Shown piece after piece: positions 47,227 to 56,216 of a DNA stretch of 64,000 nt. The DNA is from a virus. Made by a program: the position numbers and the translations under genes. The notes under the pieces were generated by a model that saw only the letters and a list, made by a program, of their open reading frames with translations, was not told the origin of the DNA and searched no databases. The stretch's first letter is position 1. Every line of letters starts with the position of its first letter. Location: positions 34,433 through 98,432 of IMG/VR virus record IMGVR_UViG_3300042863_000214. One strand, given 5' to 3'.

Positions 47227-48321
47227 TTAATGTTTAATTCCAGCTAGACGACGCATATTGAAAATATTACTTTCGTGCTCGCTGCTACCGACGCTGTGGG
47301 TTTCTTTGTTGCCTGTGACTTCTTTTGCCTCTACTAGTGCCTTCTTCTTCTGTGGAGCTTCGCCAGCAATAACTGCTGGAAGGTACTTGTCAAAACTACT
47401 GCGTAGTTTGCCAGTTTGTACACTCTCAAGTAATTCTGTCATAATAGCTTTCTGGGTGTTGCCCAAAGGTGCTACTAATTCATTCATAATTTCTTGACGG
47501 TCTTTGCTCTCCATTAGAGCTTTAACTTGTGCTTCCTTGCTTTCTAGGATCTGAGTTGCTTGTGCTACAGCGTGATGAGCCTCTGCAACTTGTAGATCTT
47601 TCTTGTCTATGACTTTGAGCAATTTAGCTGTTTCTGATTTTTCGTTTAAGTAACTGTTTTGATATTCGCTTGCATAAGCTTCGAATAATTTACGACCAAA
47701 ATCGTTACGACGAGCTGCTTCGATGTCTTCTTTCAATTGACCAATCTCTTTGGTAAGAGTCTTTTCAACTGTATTCTCGACCAACGTAGCTGCACGTTTA
47801 ATGAATTGTTCCTTCATGGAAGCTAGTGCCTGACGGCCTTCGCGTACCAAACGTACCTTCATTTCTGCAATGTCTTGCTTGTCTGTATGGAACTCTGCGA
47901 TTTCTTGAGCCAAAGCTTCTACGACAAACTTCTCAAGTGTGTGAAACTTAGAAGCCATTTGTACTTGATCTTCGTGTAATTCTTTAACTTCACTAGCTAA
48001 TTGACGAGTAACAAACTCTTTCATTAGGTTAGCATCGTTGTGCATTTTTACTGCATACTTTGCCTTAGCTTCTGCTAATTGATTACGATCTTCTACAAAC
48101 TGCTGAATTTCCTCTTTCAACTGATCGCCTAACATGCGGTCAATTGCTTCGACCATAACCTGACGGTCATGTTCATAGCGTTGAGCAAATTCTTCACGTA
48201 GCTGTTGAGTTACTTGTGTGCGGTTCTCGACAATGCGAGCTTCCCAAGCAGCCTCAATAGATTCTTTGATCTCTTCCGAAACCACGTTGTTTTCAAACAA
48301 ATTCTTTAGTGCGTCCAACAT
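47227..48321 (-). CDS. gp22: Prohead core scaffolding protein, T4 gp22-like
   Basis: A 364-residue protein, highly charged and almost entirely alpha-helical/coiled-coil in composition: long runs of E, K, Q and A, with no glycine-rich or beta segments until about residue 280. Gene 22 of T4 encodes the main scaffold inside the prohead, later cut to peptides by gp21. Location directly between gp21 and gp23 and the start MLDALKNLFENNVVSEE support this. The C-terminal part holds PLGNTQKAIMTELLESVQTG, and ends NIFNMRRLAGIKH. Assignment is mostly by position and composition. Confidence 0.85.
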   Translation of the reverse strand: MLDALKNLFENNVVSEEIKESIEAAWEARIVENRTQVTQQLREEFAQRYEHDRQVMVEAIDRMLGDQLKEEIQQFVEDRNQLAEAKAKYAVKMHNDANLMKEFVTRQLASEVKELHEDQVQMASKFHTLEKFVVEALAQEIAEFHTDKQDIAEMKVRLVREGRQALASMKEQFIKRAATLVENTVEKTLTKEIGQLKEDIEAARRNDFGRKLFEAYASEYQNSYLNEKSETAKLLKVIDKKDLQVAEAHHAVAQATQILESKEAQVKALMESKDRQEIMNELVAPLGNTQKAIMTELLESVQTGKLRSSFDKYLPAVIAGEAPQKKKALVEAKEVTGNKETHSVGSSEHESNIFNMRRLAGIKH

Positions 48322-48334
48322 GTGATTCTCCTCT

Positions 48335-48961
48335 TTATTGGAGTTTGCTTATTATACCTAATAAGCTCTCTTTGAGATATTTTTGTGCTTTAGGGTCACC
48401 TTTAACCTCTTGCGCTATGCGTAAGCTGTTATAACCACCGCGACTATTCATCAGGTGTTCATAAATTGGTGTAGGGTATGCGCCAGGGGCACTAGGTTGA
48501 GCTACCACATCAACTGTGATAATCTCAAAATCTGATACTTCACCGGAACTGCCATCGCTGACATTTCCGGATCCGCGGCTTGATACTCCTAACTTCACGC
48601 CACTTTCTAACATAGTTTTCACTAGTTGTCCCATAGGTGTTGCTAAGATTTTTAATTTTCCGTAACCGTCTGCGCCATCCATCCACATTTCTGTGATCAT
48701 ATGGCTCACACGGTCAAGGTTGATTCTTAAGTCATCTGGATGATCTACTTCGCCAAGTACTGAGTACCCACCTGCAATTTGATCGTTCAGGGTTTTGACA
48801 GCCCTGGCAATCTCTCTTCCAGGATAAACACGCTGATTCTGATTCCTCTTGTCGCCTTGAATGAAAATTCCCTTCATGTAAAGGTTCTTTCCATTCTCGC
48901 CATCGGATTCAACGACTACTCTCGCTTGGTCGAAACTCAGGTTTTCTCGAAGATAGTTCAT
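48335..48961 (-). CDS. gp21: Prohead core protease, T4 gp21 homolog
   Basis: A 208-residue serine protease of the herpesvirus-assemblin-like family. The region NQNQRVYPGREI (40-51) is typical of the family. H74 in LGEVDHPDDLRINLDR and serine S127/S128 in KLGVSSRGSG match the catalytic His and Ser. It cleaves scaffold and capsid N-termini after LxE/IxE sites during head maturation. It lies 13 bases before gp22 and ten bases after the gp67-like gene, reproducing T4 gene order. Confidence 0.93.
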   Translation of the reverse strand: MNYLRENLSFDQARVVVESDGENGKNLYMKGIFIQGDKRNQNQRVYPGREIARAVKTLNDQIAGGYSVLGEVDHPDDLRINLDRVSHMITEMWMDGADGYGKLKILATPMGQLVKTMLESGVKLGVSSRGSGNVSDGSSGEVSDFEIITVDVVAQPSAPGAYPTPIYEHLMNSRGGYNSLRIAQEVKGDPKAQKYLKESLLGIISKLQ

Positions 48962-48971
48962 CTTTATCTAC

Positions 48972-49850
48972 TTACTTTGCTCTTCTAGGAGCGCCATTTA
49001 ACGGGCTATCAGCACTTCTGTCGCCATTGTCGCCAGTTGCTTTTTTCTCAGCGCCGTGTCCAGCTTCTTTCTTCTTAAACGCTGTCTTACCTGCGTTACC
49101 GCCTGGGACATTAACGTTACCAAAGTTTTCTTCTTTAGTTGATGGATTTAACAAGCCGCCTTTTGTGCCGCCTGTTGTGCTCTCACCACCTTTTACGATA
49201 TTAGCAGTTGTACCGCCCATATTGTTTGCTTTTGCCATAACTGACTTGGTGTTTGCGCCGTTGTCGCCATGCTTTGGGTTGCCAACTTTCTCTACGTACT
49301 CACGCATGAAGCTGTCTTCTAATTCTTCTTCGCCGCCCATGTCGTCCATTCCGCCCATGTCGCCAGCACCCATATCATCGCCGCCCATGTCGTCCATTCC
49401 GCCCATGTCGCCGCCTTCTTCGTCGCCCATTAATGCTTCAAATTCGGCACGTAGGTCGTCAAGTGCATCTTCTAGGTCAACTACGCGATCTTCAATATCG
49501 CCTTCGCCGCCCATGCCTTCTTCGTCACCTTCGTCACCAGCATCGATGTCGCTTACAAAGTCGTCACCGGCGTCGCCGCCAATGTCACCTGTGTCTTCTT
49601 CATCGTCACCTTCAGCAAAGCCAAAACTTTCTTCCATATCTTCATCATCTTCGTCTTTAGTTGCTTCTTCAAGGTCGTCTTCTTCCTCGTCATCGCCGTC
49701 GGCTTCAGTTGTGAAGTCGTCTGCTAAAATGTTTTCGTAGATTTCACGAGATTTTTCAACTACTAGTTGATGGAAAAGCTCTTTGGCTTTATCACTTTCT
49801 TCATTAACAAGATGCTCTAGCATCTGTTCGAACTTTGAACGATCAGTCAT
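48972..49850 (-). CDS. Acidic prohead core protein, T4 gp67-like
   Basis: A 292-residue, extremely acidic protein. The first ~48 residues (KFEQMLEHLVNEESDKAKEL, then HQLVVEKSREIYENILADDF) resemble the short helical start of T4 gp67, followed by Asp/Glu-rich sequence. It is far longer than T4 gp67 (80 residues): residues about 85-185 are D/E/G/M repeats with GDMGGMDDMGG, and a less acidic tail has NPKHGDNGANTKSVM. It sits between the portal region and gp21, the place of gene 67 in T4. It probably forms part of the prohead core. A late-type TGTAAATA lies 36 bases before the ATG. The long reading frames on the opposite strand are composition artefacts. Confidence 0.75.
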   Translation of the reverse strand: MTDRSKFEQMLEHLVNEESDKAKELFHQLVVEKSREIYENILADDFTTEADGDDEEEDDLEEATKDEDDEDMEESFGFAEGDDEEDTGDIGGDAGDDFVSDIDAGDEGDEEGMGGEGDIEDRVVDLEDALDDLRAEFEALMGDEEGGDMGGMDDMGGDDMGAGDMGGMDDMGGEEELEDSFMREYVEKVGNPKHGDNGANTKSVMAKANNMGGTTANIVKGGESTTGGTKGGLLNPSTKEENFGNVNVPGGNAGKTAFKKKEAGHGAEKKATGDNGDRSADSPLNGAPRRAK

Positions 49851-49886
49851 GTTTGTCTCCTAATTAGATTGTAAAGGCTGTCGATA

Positions 49887-49894
49887 TATTTACA
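49887..49894 (-). promoter_or_regulatory. Candidate late promoter octamer TGTAAATA
   Basis: TGTAAATA on the minus strand, 36 bases before the gp67-like ATG at 49850. It is the same variant as at 31678. Confidence 0.45.
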
Positions 49895-49932
49895 CTTAAT
49901 TGTAATATAAACGTTATAATGGTGGAATTTTA

Positions 49933-49954
49933 GACGATTTTAGAAAAAATCGTC
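49933..49954 (-). promoter_or_regulatory. Hairpin after the 79-aa gene
   Basis: GACGATTT / AAATCGTC forms an eight-pair stem with a six-base A/T-rich loop, 13 bases after the stop at 49968. The minus strand continues TAAAATTCC, so the U-run is short. A weak terminator or a transcript 3'-end stabiliser is likely. The 117-base gap also holds the TGTAAATA octamer. Confidence 0.55.
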
Positions 49955-49967
49955 ATCGAGTTATTTA

Positions 49968-50207
49968 TTACGCGGGCGGTGCAGCCGGCGTCATGTACAT
50001 TTGCTGTACAAGTTCTAAATCTTTTTCTTGTTCTAATATATGGCTTTCAGAAGCTTTTCTTAGTTCGTTGATCTGTCGTAAGGTTAATCTTGTCTTACGA
50101 GTATCTTTTCTTTTCAAAGGACTATCGTCTTGGCTGGCTGAATATTGCAGGTCATTTGAAATGGCCTGCATATCTTTATCAGCATAAAATAATTCTCTAA
50201 GTATCAT
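49968..50207 (-). CDS. Small conserved-position protein between gp20 and gp67-like gene
   Basis: A 79-residue charged protein: MILRELFYADKDMQ at the start, a KRKDTRKTRLTLRQINELRK basic helix in the middle and a QQMYMTPAAPPA end. The length equals T4 gp67, but it is not acidic, so the gp67 label fits the next gene better. It starts eight bases after the portal stop. Perhaps a small prohead or portal-associated factor; the function is unknown. Confidence 0.6.
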   Translation of the reverse strand: MILRELFYADKDMQAISNDLQYSASQDDSPLKRKDTRKTRLTLRQINELRKASESHILEQEKDLELVQQMYMTPAAPPA

Positions 50208-50215
50208 AGTAGTAT

Positions 50216-51937
50216 TTATGCTACCGGTGGCATTGCTGCCGGTGCCGCACCAGGAGCCGCAGGCATGCCACCTGTAATGTCTGCTCCGCCAACTTCTGGG
50301 GGAGCAGTGTCATCAGATAAGTCACCTAAGTCACTTTCAATACCTGCTGAACTAATGCCTGCGCCACGTAGTTCGCCTGAGCTGTCAGTAGGAATAGCAC
50401 TGCCTTTTCCATTCTCTTCAGCCCACATGCGCTCATTTTCCGCCATCTCTTCATCGCTCATACCTAAGAAGCGTTTCATAGCAAAACGCTTGCTCATGAA
50501 TGGGATCTGACTCATAGTTTGGAACTGTGGTACACGTTGTCCATCTAGCTCTGCTTGACGATAGGTAGCAAAGTTCTGTGGTGCTTGAAACTGTACTTCA
50601 AACAAACTTGAGTCAATGTTTACACCACGTTCATTCAAATATAATTTAAATTCTTGGTCAAAAACATCCTGCATTAGACTTTGTAAACGCTGGCAATAGT
50701 TGTTAAAACGCAGTTCTTGAATGTATGCAGTACCAACTCGTCCGTCGTTATATTGTGATTGGCTGTCATCTGCGCCTGTTGGCAAGTAGCTTGACGGAAT
50801 ACGTAGGCCACGGAATAACTTGTTAGTAAAGTACTTTAAGTCATCAATTTCACCTAAGTTAGTACCGCCCGGAAGTGTTTCTACTTTACTTCCACGACCT
50901 TCTGCTGTCTGCGGAAAGAAGTAGTCTTCGTTGATACTTAACGGATTGTAGGCACTATCAACAACGTTGTTGCCTCCACCTGTTGAACTTGGAATACGTC
51001 TTTGATGTATTTCGTTCTTTACACGCTCAACAAAGCTCATAGCCAAATGACTTGGCATATTTCCCACGTCAATATAAAAGATTCTACGTTCTGGAGCACG
51101 TTGTATACGATAGATAATGATAGCATCTTCAAGCAGTTCTTTCTGTTTGTAAACTTTAAAAATGCTTTCTAACAAGCTATTACCAAATGGATAATTGTTG
51201 TCAAGACCTTCTGATAAACTTAAATGTATAACATGCTTTGCATCAACAGCAACTTCGTCCTGTCCGCTACTAAATCGTGAACTTTGACTACTTGGATATG
51301 CGCCAGGCTGGCCGCGAGCGGCTGCTCCGCCAGCAACAAATGATGTTCCGCGGTTGTTGGTATTTTGAGAATTAGGATTGATCTGTGTAACAACTAAGTG
51401 CTGGAAGTTAGGATTTAGGTCACGGATAACATACTGTTCTGGTGCTTTACCGTCACTTTCATTCACAATGATCTTGGTAATCTTGCCAGTGTCAATGTAC
51501 ATCCATTTCTTATTTTCAGGATCGCGAACAAAGAACGCATCGCCGTATTTGAACACGTTACGCACGATACGGAAGATTCTAGTTTCAAATTTTTGTAGCT
51601 TACACCACTGCTGTAGGTACTCTCGAAGGATAGCAATTTCACTATTTGTAGCTTTATTTCTATAGAATAAACTAAATGGTGTGTTGTTTTCTTTGTTCTT
51701 TTGACTGCAGAATTCTGCTAGAATGTCTAGGGCTGCATTGACTTCGTTGTCCATGTCCATTGTATCGTACTGCAAATAGCGATCAATACGATTAGGAGCA
51801 CCTGTGTAGACGTCTGGTAAGAAACTAGAGTAGTTTGCTTGGGCTGGGCCCGGACGAGATGAACTGTTTCCTATTGGGCTATAGTTTCCGGAATCAGTGT
51901 TAACTGACGCAGGTGTAAAATACTTTTTCCATGACAT
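50216..51937 (-). CDS. gp20: Portal vertex protein, T4 gp20 homolog
   Basis: A 573-residue portal protein (T4 gp20 is 524). The segment RIDRYLQYDTMDMDNEVNAA followed by LDILAEF (about 51-77) is a hallmark of gp20. Later come KVYKQKELLEDAIIIYRIQR with APERRIFYIDVGNMP (about 265-300), and VETLPGGTNLGEIDDLKYF with FRGLRIPSSYL (about 350-385). The C-terminal ~60 residues are Ala/Pro/Gly-rich and absent from T4. It forms the dodecameric DNA channel at the capsid vertex. It lies five bases after the tape-measure-like gene. Confidence 0.95.
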   Translation of the reverse strand: MSWKKYFTPASVNTDSGNYSPIGNSSSRPGPAQANYSSFLPDVYTGAPNRIDRYLQYDTMDMDNEVNAALDILAEFCSQKNKENNTPFSLFYRNKATNSEIAILREYLQQWCKLQKFETRIFRIVRNVFKYGDAFFVRDPENKKWMYIDTGKITKIIVNESDGKAPEQYVIRDLNPNFQHLVVTQINPNSQNTNNRGTSFVAGGAAARGQPGAYPSSQSSRFSSGQDEVAVDAKHVIHLSLSEGLDNNYPFGNSLLESIFKVYKQKELLEDAIIIYRIQRAPERRIFYIDVGNMPSHLAMSFVERVKNEIHQRRIPSSTGGGNNVVDSAYNPLSINEDYFFPQTAEGRGSKVETLPGGTNLGEIDDLKYFTNKLFRGLRIPSSYLPTGADDSQSQYNDGRVGTAYIQELRFNNYCQRLQSLMQDVFDQEFKLYLNERGVNIDSSLFEVQFQAPQNFATYRQAELDGQRVPQFQTMSQIPFMSKRFAMKRFLGMSDEEMAENERMWAEENGKGSAIPTDSSGELRGAGISSAGIESDLGDLSDDTAPPEVGGADITGGMPAAPGAAPAAMPPVA

Positions 51938-51942
51938 GTTTG

Positions 51943-54900
51943 TTATCTCGCGTATATGTTACCAGCAGTGCTTTTAGTAGCTTTGGTTGTAGATTTATGG
52001 CCTTCTTCACTGACTGCTATTAGTTGGCCCATCTGTTTATTTAACGTATTCAGCGCCGATACCACGTCAGAGAGAGTAGATTCTTTAGTTGCTGCTTTAG
52101 CATCGGGCTTTTTTTCAGCCGTTTTAGCAGCTTCTGCTTTTTTCTCTTCAGCTTGTCTTTTGAATTTTGCGTCTTCTCTGGCGGCATCTGCATCTGCAGG
52201 CTTAGCTGGTATACTATTTTTAGCAGTATCAATCTTTTTCATAATTGGCATACCGTTAGGGCCAATGTCCATTCCACCTGCCATCATGTCTGCTGTGCTC
52301 ATTACTTTGCGTTTTGGTGCTTCTGATACAACCGAAGTGTTTAATTTTTCCGGAACAGCTGAGTCCCAGGCGGCTTTAGCGGCTGCAGTAATTGCATCAG
52401 TTTTCTTATCTTCAGCAGTAACATCTTTAGCTGTTTTCTGTTTGAGTTCTAATTCACGTTTAGCACTGTAGCCTTCTAAATTCTGCATAATATCAAGCAT
52501 TTCTGTTTTTTCGCCAACTCGACGTTCAAACAGTTTTTTGTTTGCTTCTTGATTTGCAAGTTCTGCCGTTTCTTCTTCTGTAGCTTGTCTATCTCCAATG
52601 TCAGCTTTCATTTTAGAAATTCGATCAGCAATTATTTTTGCAGTTTCAGTATCTTCTTTAATACCAGATTCCATAGCTTCGGCGTGGGCAACACGATTAC
52701 CTTCGCTATAACCTTTGTAGTCGTCAAGGATCTTTTGTTGACTTTCTGTAAACTGAGATTGGAATTCTTCTTGTTTAGCAGCCATATCTTTAACTGGAAG
52801 TGATTCAGCTATGTAAGATTTAATTTGTTCAGCGTTGGTTTCAACAATTTTTACTTTGGCTTCTTCTTGCTGAGTCAAAACATCATAACCCATTTTTTGT
52901 AAATTTTGTCTAGTTGATTCAGCACGTTCAGCAGCGGCAATTGATTCTCGAGCCTTGTCAGCGCCGTTAACTGTTTGATTCATCTGAGCAGTAAGTTCGT
53001 CGTATCGTTTTTTATCTTCCGATGATAGATCTTTTAAGCTCTTGCCTTCTGCTTCATATCTTTCTTCTAACGCATCTCTTGCTGTATATGCAGCTTTATT
53101 AGCTGCGTTTGCTGCTGCTTCTTCTGCTTTAAGAGATTCTAATTTTTCGTTAGCTTGTTTGTCATTTAACGACATCATTTCATCAAAGATTTTACGTTGA
53201 TCATCGTTTAGTGTCATTTTCCCCATTGACGTAACTGATTGCATTGCTGATGGTGCAGCCATAGTCTTAGATGTTGTGCCGGGTAATGAACTTGCTATAT
53301 CTGTTGCCATTTTTTTACTAGATGAAGATATTGTAGTTGAATATGACTCAACTACATTAGCAGAATCTTTAGCAGTTTTTTCCATTTTTGCCACAGTATC
53401 AGCTGAATAACTTTGTATCTTGTCGTTCATATCGACATAATAATCTTCAATCTTTGCACCTTTTGGTATCATAGAGCTGATCATGTCTTCACTCATACCT
53501 TTTACTGAAGTGCCAATTACTCCTTTAGCTAAATCAGCTTCTTTAAATGCATCAGCGTTAGTTTTCTTAGCAATATCTAGTTTAGATTTACTATCATCTT
53601 TGTACATATCGGCCAGTGTACTATTACTAGTTTTAGTAATTGCCAATTGCTCACTAACCATTTTAGTAGTTTCTTCAATGGCTGCTGCTTTCTTAGTAGT
53701 TTCAAAACTGATTCCAGCATCAATTTGTTTCTGTAACGGCTCCATCATAGCTTTATACTTTTCAGCTATTCCTTTACCTTCGTCTCCAGTTCGCATTTCT
53801 TTGGCGACTGACCCGCCACCTAGTTTACTTCCGTCACCTATTTGAGCTTTTAACTTTTCTCTAAGAGCATTTCGTTCAGCTTGCATCTGTTCTTTAATAG
53901 AGGCTAATTCTTTTTCAGCATCTTTACTACTGTCATTTTGTACTCGTTTAGTAGTAGTTTCACCGCCTCCACTAACAGAACTAATACTAGTGCTAATTGA
54001 TTTAGACATGCTAGACAAATCTAACTTAGGAGCATCCATCTTGGGCATTGCACCAGCTGCTGCTCCCATAATCTTAGCAGTGTAACTTTCAAGTTGTGTT
54101 TTATTAAAAATTGCTTCGGGGCCAGCTTCACCTGCAAGAATAAGTTCAGGTTTTTCAATTATGCCACCAACTGCTTTAGCTTTAACTCCAGTAACTTCAA
54201 CACCGCCAACAACAGAAACAAAACCTGGACTAGCAGACCTAAACAATCCGCCTAGTGCATCAATCCCTGCGCCAACTCCTTCTAACACAGGTTTTTCACT
54301 ACCAGGATTGACTAATTTTCCTGTTGATTTTTCTAACTCTGCTTTCTTTGCATCTTTATATCCAGGCTGTTCAGTAGCAGGCAACTCTTTCTTAATCTGA
54401 CTAACAAGGTCGGCCATGCCTGCACCTTTGTTTGCCATTGCACCTTTAACTACATCTTCTTTAGACATAGATTTCTCATTAGCAATCTTTTCTAAAACTT
54501 TAAGAGCAGCATCAGATTGTTTTTGGTTGCCGTTAAGTAATGCATTAAAATCTTTTACATCTTTAGAGGCTGCATCAGTTTTGCCAACACCTGTGTTAGG
54601 CCCTGATTTATCACCTGCTTCTTCTGAAGCTATTCTACTAAGTCTAGCTTTATCGTAACCTGCTCCAATAGGTTTTCCAAGTTCTTCATCAACTACTGTT
54701 GGTGAATCTAAATTCAAAGCCTTATAAAGTTTAGCTATTGCTGGGCCAACATCTTTTTGTGCTAATGGCTGTATGAGTTTATCGTTTATTGTTTTGGTTA
54801 AATCTCTTCCTCGACTTTCAACATCAACTGCAAATTTAGTAATTGCTTGGCCGCCTGTTGCATTTGGATCGTCTTTGCTGCCGGCCTGTTGTTCTTTTTT

Positions 54901-56154
54901 GACTTGATCGTCAAGTTTTTTCATTGACTCTTCAACATTGTTTATATTGCCGCCTGCATCTGCAAGAGCATTTCTAAACTTAGCACCCTGTGCATAACTT
55001 TCTTGAGTTTCTTTAATGCCTGCTTGTGCAGCCATTGTTCTGTACTGACTAGTATTTTGAAAAGCAGCTTGCTCAGCTGCGGCTTGTTTTGTCAGCATTG
55101 CCGCACGTTCTCTGTCACCACTGCGAGCAGCTTCACCTGCTTCACTCATCAATTTTTTAGCATCAGCACTTAATAGACCGTATGCTGCTTCCATACCTTC
55201 TGACGGGCGGCCCATTGAAGCCATGTCTTCTGCAAGTTTCTGAAACTGTGGTCCCATCAGTTTACCGTTAGCACTGATTGCATCAAACGCTTCTTTTGCA
55301 CCTACACCACCTTTAGCAATAGCTTCATCAATAGCGGCCATACGTTGGCCGTCAGTAGCCTTGCGACGTAATTCGTCAAGTTGTTCTTGTTTACTCTGTC
55401 CTGTTATCTTAGCAACAGCATCCATTTCAGTAGCTAGGCTCGCTGCTGCTTTAAGAGATCTATCTTGACCGTCTTTGTCTTTTAGATCTTTAAGTTTTGA
55501 TCCCGATATACTAACAGCTAACACATCGTTAAGCTCTTTGGTAGTGTAGCCCATGCCTCGAAGTTGTTCGCCTAGACCACTAGTAAAAAACGAATCAGCC
55601 ATTTTAGTAAACTTTTTAGCACCTTCAGCACTAGTTGCTCCGAATCCCAGCATTGAAGAATTATTCTTCTGCATTACTTCACTCATTTCAGCAATGCTCA
55701 TCCTAGCAGCACTTGCTTGATTTTTCATCTCTATGACATCGTTGTTAAACGATAGACCAGTGTCAGATAACTTTCTCCAAGTGTCAATATTTTTATCTAG
55801 GTTTTGTCCTAAGGATGCAAGTGCTTTAGAACCTTTTTCAAGAACTGTGCCAAAAGCTGATCCGGTAGCACCAAGGCCACCAAACCCTGCTGCCAATGCA
55901 TCAGTAGCATCACTAACTCGAGCTCCGCCTTCTGCAAGTTTTGACGCAACTGTTGCAGCCGCAGTGCCTAATCCTTTAGCGGCATCTCCAGCAGCACCCA
56001 GTTCTTTACCAAATCGACCTGATCCGATATCACTGCCGCCTCCTGTTCCACCCCCGGAAGTACCACCTCCACCTCCACCAGACATGCCTCCAAGATAGCC
56101 AAGTTTACTTGCTTCTTTAAGTGCTGCTACCATTTCATCTTTGGTTATTGACAT
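51943..56154 (-). CDS. Tape-measure-like tail protein, about 1403 aa
   Basis: I start at the ATG at 56154 (MSITKDEMVAALKEASKLG), which has AGGA eight bases upstream; the longer frame to 56229 would overlap the divergent gene and its promoter. The N-terminus is followed by a Gly/Ser-rich stretch, then long helical, alanine-rich sequence with few aromatic residues. Around residue 675 the segment VGGIIEKPELILAGEAGPEA matches the GGI..P.L.L.GE.GPEA motif common in phage tape-measure proteins. Long coiled-coil-like blocks run to the end. Tape-measure proteins set tail length and enter the host on ejection. The neighbouring gp26-type gene with a frameshift signal supports this. The T4 counterpart would be gp29, although sequence identity cannot be judged here. 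Confidence 0.8.
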   Translation of the reverse strand: MSITKDEMVAALKEASKLGYLGGMSGGGGGGTSGGGTGGGSDIGSGRFGKELGAAGDAAKGLGTAAATVASKLAEGGARVSDATDALAAGFGGLGATGSAFGTVLEKGSKALASLGQNLDKNIDTWRKLSDTGLSFNNDVIEMKNQASAARMSIAEMSEVMQKNNSSMLGFGATSAEGAKKFTKMADSFFTSGLGEQLRGMGYTTKELNDVLAVSISGSKLKDLKDKDGQDRSLKAAASLATEMDAVAKITGQSKQEQLDELRRKATDGQRMAAIDEAIAKGGVGAKEAFDAISANGKLMGPQFQKLAEDMASMGRPSEGMEAAYGLLSADAKKLMSEAGEAARSGDRERAAMLTKQAAAEQAAFQNTSQYRTMAAQAGIKETQESYAQGAKFRNALADAGGNINNVEESMKKLDDQVKKEQQAGSKDDPNATGGQAITKFAVDVESRGRDLTKTINDKLIQPLAQKDVGPAIAKLYKALNLDSPTVVDEELGKPIGAGYDKARLSRIASEEAGDKSGPNTGVGKTDAASKDVKDFNALLNGNQKQSDAALKVLEKIANEKSMSKEDVVKGAMANKGAGMADLVSQIKKELPATEQPGYKDAKKAELEKSTGKLVNPGSEKPVLEGVGAGIDALGGLFRSASPGFVSVVGGVEVTGVKAKAVGGIIEKPELILAGEAGPEAIFNKTQLESYTAKIMGAAAGAMPKMDAPKLDLSSMSKSISTSISSVSGGGETTTKRVQNDSSKDAEKELASIKEQMQAERNALREKLKAQIGDGSKLGGGSVAKEMRTGDEGKGIAEKYKAMMEPLQKQIDAGISFETTKKAAAIEETTKMVSEQLAITKTSNSTLADMYKDDSKSKLDIAKKTNADAFKEADLAKGVIGTSVKGMSEDMISSMIPKGAKIEDYYVDMNDKIQSYSADTVAKMEKTAKDSANVVESYSTTISSSSKKMATDIASSLPGTTSKTMAAPSAMQSVTSMGKMTLNDDQRKIFDEMMSLNDKQANEKLESLKAEEAAANAANKAAYTARDALEERYEAEGKSLKDLSSEDKKRYDELTAQMNQTVNGADKARESIAAAERAESTRQNLQKMGYDVLTQQEEAKVKIVETNAEQIKSYIAESLPVKDMAAKQEEFQSQFTESQQKILDDYKGYSEGNRVAHAEAMESGIKEDTETAKIIADRISKMKADIGDRQATEEETAELANQEANKKLFERRVGEKTEMLDIMQNLEGYSAKRELELKQKTAKDVTAEDKKTDAITAAAKAAWDSAVPEKLNTSVVSEAPKRKVMSTADMMAGGMDIGPNGMPIMKKIDTAKNSIPAKPADADAAREDAKFKRQAEEKKAEAAKTAEKKPDAKAATKESTLSDVVSALNTLNKQMGQLIAVSEEGHKSTTKATKSTAGNIYAR

Positions 56155-56179
56155 ATTATTTTTCCTGGAAAACTGCGTA

Positions 56180-56187
56180 TATAAATA
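56180..56187 (+). promoter_or_regulatory. T4-late-type promoter octamer TATAAATA (exact)
   Basis: An exact TATAAATA on the plus strand, 30 bases before the ATG at 56217. The leader would carry the CGGGAG ribosome-binding site at 56206-56211. Confidence 0.75.
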
Positions 56188-56216
56188 AGGATACATTATA
56201 TTTATCGGGAGTAAAA

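Noticed and set aside
49027-49740. 237-codon frame opposite the acidic gp67-like gene
   Set aside because: It is almost pure Ser/Pro, the expected antisense reading of Asp/Glu/Gly repeats. The sense protein has correct T4 position and start signals.
50213-50220. CATAAATA before the 79-residue gene
   Set aside because: It lies only five bases from the ATG and overlaps the portal stop codon, so a promoter here would leave no leader. Treated as chance.
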